64,000 nucleotides of DNA, taken from contig NZ_CP009889.1 in NCBI RefSeq assembly GCF_000788395.1, positions 1,550,001 to 1,614,000 of the forward strand, in the 5' to 3' direction. The notes under the pieces are model-generated. The model was not told the origin of the DNA. It ran no database searches and saw only the letters and a program-made list of their open reading frames with translations. The stretch comes from Pseudoalteromonas piratica (GTDB lineage Bacteria > Pseudomonadota > Gammaproteobacteria > Enterobacterales > Alteromonadaceae). The position numbers and the translations under genes were made by a program. Shown piece by piece: positions 62,898 to 64,000 of the stretch (its first letter is position 1; the number at the start of each line of letters is the position of its first letter).

Positions 62898-63365
62898 ATG
62901 GAAGCTGAAAAATCCCTTAATCAAATCATTAAACACCTAATTTTACAAAAAGAGATCCGTTCGCAGTTTGAGCTCTCTTACGAATTAGGCTTAATGGGCT
63001 TTGCTGATATTTCACAGTCGCGTATTTCACGCATGCTTACGCGCTTGGGTGCGGTGCGTATGCGTAACAGCAACCACCAGCTGGTGTATCGCCTACCTTC
63101 AGATGTCGGCATGCCGGGGCTAAAACAGTCGATTGAAAGTGTGGTATTAGCGTGTGATAAAAACGAAGCACTGGTCGTGATAAAAACCCAAGCTGGCGGC
63201 GCTAAAATTGTAGCCCGCGTGCTTGATCACTTGCACGATAGTTTGGGCATTAGCGGCACAGTCGCAAGCGATGATACCTTGTTTATTATGCCAAAACCTG
63301 CGCAGTGCACCACGCTACTGTGCAATCAAATTTGCGACATTTTAGACTTTTATCAAGCAGCATAA
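62898..63365 (+). CDS. ArgR family arginine regulator
   Basis: 155 residues from ATG at 62898 with AGGTG eight bases upstream; TTG at 62892 is unlikely. Winged helix with SQSRISRMLTRLGAVRMRN (recognition helix) and a C-terminal hexamer domain: VVIKTQAGGAKIVARVLDHLHDSLGISGTVASDDTLFIMP. The Asp pair (SDD) that contacts arginine is kept, although the usual GDD has Ser first. A second, local ArgR-type copy is likely because it is linked to the cyanophycinase-like gene. It should repress or activate in response to arginine. Confidence 0.92.
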   Translation: MEAEKSLNQIIKHLILQKEIRSQFELSYELGLMGFADISQSRISRMLTRLGAVRMRNSNHQLVYRLPSDVGMPGLKQSIESVVLACDKNEALVVIKTQAGGAKIVARVLDHLHDSLGISGTVASDDTLFIMPKPAQCTTLLCNQICDILDFYQAA

Positions 63366-63368
63366 GAA

Positions 63369-63400
63369 AAGGCGTATCACACAGTGATACGCCTTTGTTT
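63369..63400 (+). terminator. Intrinsic terminator
   Basis: AAGGCGTATCAC, loop ACA, GTGATACGCCTT, then TGTTT, directly after the ArgR gene. Confidence 0.88.
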
Positions 63401-63902
63401 ACGTAATACAACAACCACATCGCAAAACGAACATACCTCAAAACGTGCAAAGCACAATTAACAAAATTAATCGTTAAAAATTAGCGCTGCAAAACACCTT
63501 TTAAAGCATGTTGTCTATCCGCTCGATTGCTATGGGTTAGAGTTTCCACAATGAATTTATTTTGTCAGCAAAGGATTAGGTTAGCGCAAACGTGAGAGTC
63601 AACGGGCAGAGCTTATACAACACACAACTGTGTTAACGCGCCACCATCACCTTGCTGACAGGCGCTACAATAACAAGGCAAAACCCCCGCCTCAAGCGGC
63701 ACTTTGTACAGTAAATCAGCAACTGAATAAATACTGCATAAAATGCTTAAACCACCCAAAATACAACCGTTTAAAATCAATTTAGTAAATATAAATCAAT
63801 AGATTAGCATCATTAATGCATTTTCAAATGGGATAATTATTTGTGTATATTTTTAATAATATTTATATCAGTTAACAAATAAGGGCATTATAAAAAGCAA
63901 TA
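63401..63902. other. Gene-free spacer
   Basis: About 500 bases of AT-rich sequence with no credible reading frame, RNA or repeat that I can see. Confidence 0.5.
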
Positions 63903-63936
63903 AAAAACGCAGCGTTAAACACAGCTGCGTTTTTTA
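63903..63936. terminator. Intrinsic terminator near the window end
   Basis: AAAAACGCAGC, ten-base loop, GCTGCGTTTTTT. The T run serves the plus strand and the A run the minus strand; it is likely the end of a gene coming from the right. Confidence 0.7.
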
Positions 63937-63974
63937 TTTTTATATTTGTATATGTTTAGCTTTAACACATCGAG

Positions 63975-64000
63975 TTAGTCACTTTGCAGTGCATCAATCG
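63975..64000 (-). CDS. Probable C-terminus of a gene running off the window
   Basis: On the minus strand the last codons read IDALQSD then TAA, 38 bases before the terminator at 63903. Too short for identification. Confidence 0.3.

Noticed and set aside
63481..63900. Short frames in the terminal spacer
   Set aside because: None exceeds about 20 codons or has a ribosome site.
1..64000. CRISPR arrays, rRNA, tRNA and intact insertion sequences
   Set aside because: Looked for regular direct repeats, cloverleaf-type sequences and transposase motifs; none was seen, although a dedicated scan would be more sensitive.

Overview
The window (about 40% G+C) looks like chromosomal DNA of a marine gammaproteobacterium, most likely Pseudoalteromonas or a close relative. 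Evidence for this: two TonB-dependent receptors, GGDEF, EAL and BLUF signalling proteins, an alkylsulfatase, an M9-type peptidase and a cyanophycinase-like secreted hydrolase, many small single-gene functions (GNATs, methyltransferases), AAGGAG-type ribosome binding sites and moderately AT-rich spacers. I saw no tRNA, rRNA, CRISPR array or intact insertion sequence.

Layout. 0-4.3 kb: end of an old-yellow-enzyme gene, a lipoprotein, two GNATs, an amino-acid racemase, and a carboxymuconolactone-decarboxylase/MarR pair facing each other across a 42-bp perfect palindrome. 4.4-8.6 kb: an accessory-looking stretch with an RDD protein, a Cys-containing secreted protein, a REP-like inverted repeat and an AT-rich gene for a PD-(D/E)xK nuclease fused to a STAND/NACHT-like NTPase (candidate anti-phage gene). 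8.8-11 kb: OsmC-YcaO fusion. 11.2-14.3 kb: minus-strand membrane proteins, lipoproteins and an EAL protein. 14.5-17.5 kb: an overlapping minus-strand cluster of four unrecognised small proteins followed, across an intrinsic terminator, by a flavin monooxygenase and a CAT-like acyltransferase. 18.2-20.3 kb: a fatty-acid desaturase and its ferredoxin-type reductase behind two FabR/DesT-like operator sites.

20.6-30.7 kb: a membrane adenylate/guanylate cyclase next to a BLUF photoreceptor, a TonB receptor, a guanidine-II (mini-ykkC) riboswitch controlling an SMR exporter plus two overlapping genes (a periplasmic protein and a class I glutamine amidotransferase), a DM13 protein, and a receiver/histidine-kinase pair whose kinase ends in a globin-like domain. 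31-40 kb: a lipoprotein glycerophosphodiesterase, a PQ-loop transporter, an XRE membrane regulator, a CopL-like Cys-rich protein with a His-rich TonB receptor, a GST and a phospholipase-A2-like secreted protein. 40-47.4 kb: alkylsulfatase with two envelope proteins, a single-domain collagenase-like metallopeptidase and a CHASE4-HAMP-GGDEF cyclase.

47.5-57.2 kb: a solute-binding protein and a dense plus-strand run of small enzymes (GNATs, GrpB, methyltransferases, PhzF, DUF523, GFA, SDR), with a MerR regulator facing a methyltransferase across a textbook 19-bp-spacer MerR promoter. 57.3-64 kb: amino-acid metabolism: a 50-residue membrane peptide, PutP proline symporter, ProB glutamate kinase, an orphan solute-binding protein, then a 27-codon ORF, a secreted cyanophycinase-like hydrolase and an ArgR-family regulator. 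The last set suggests use of arginine-rich polymer (cyanophycin) under arginine control; this is inference.
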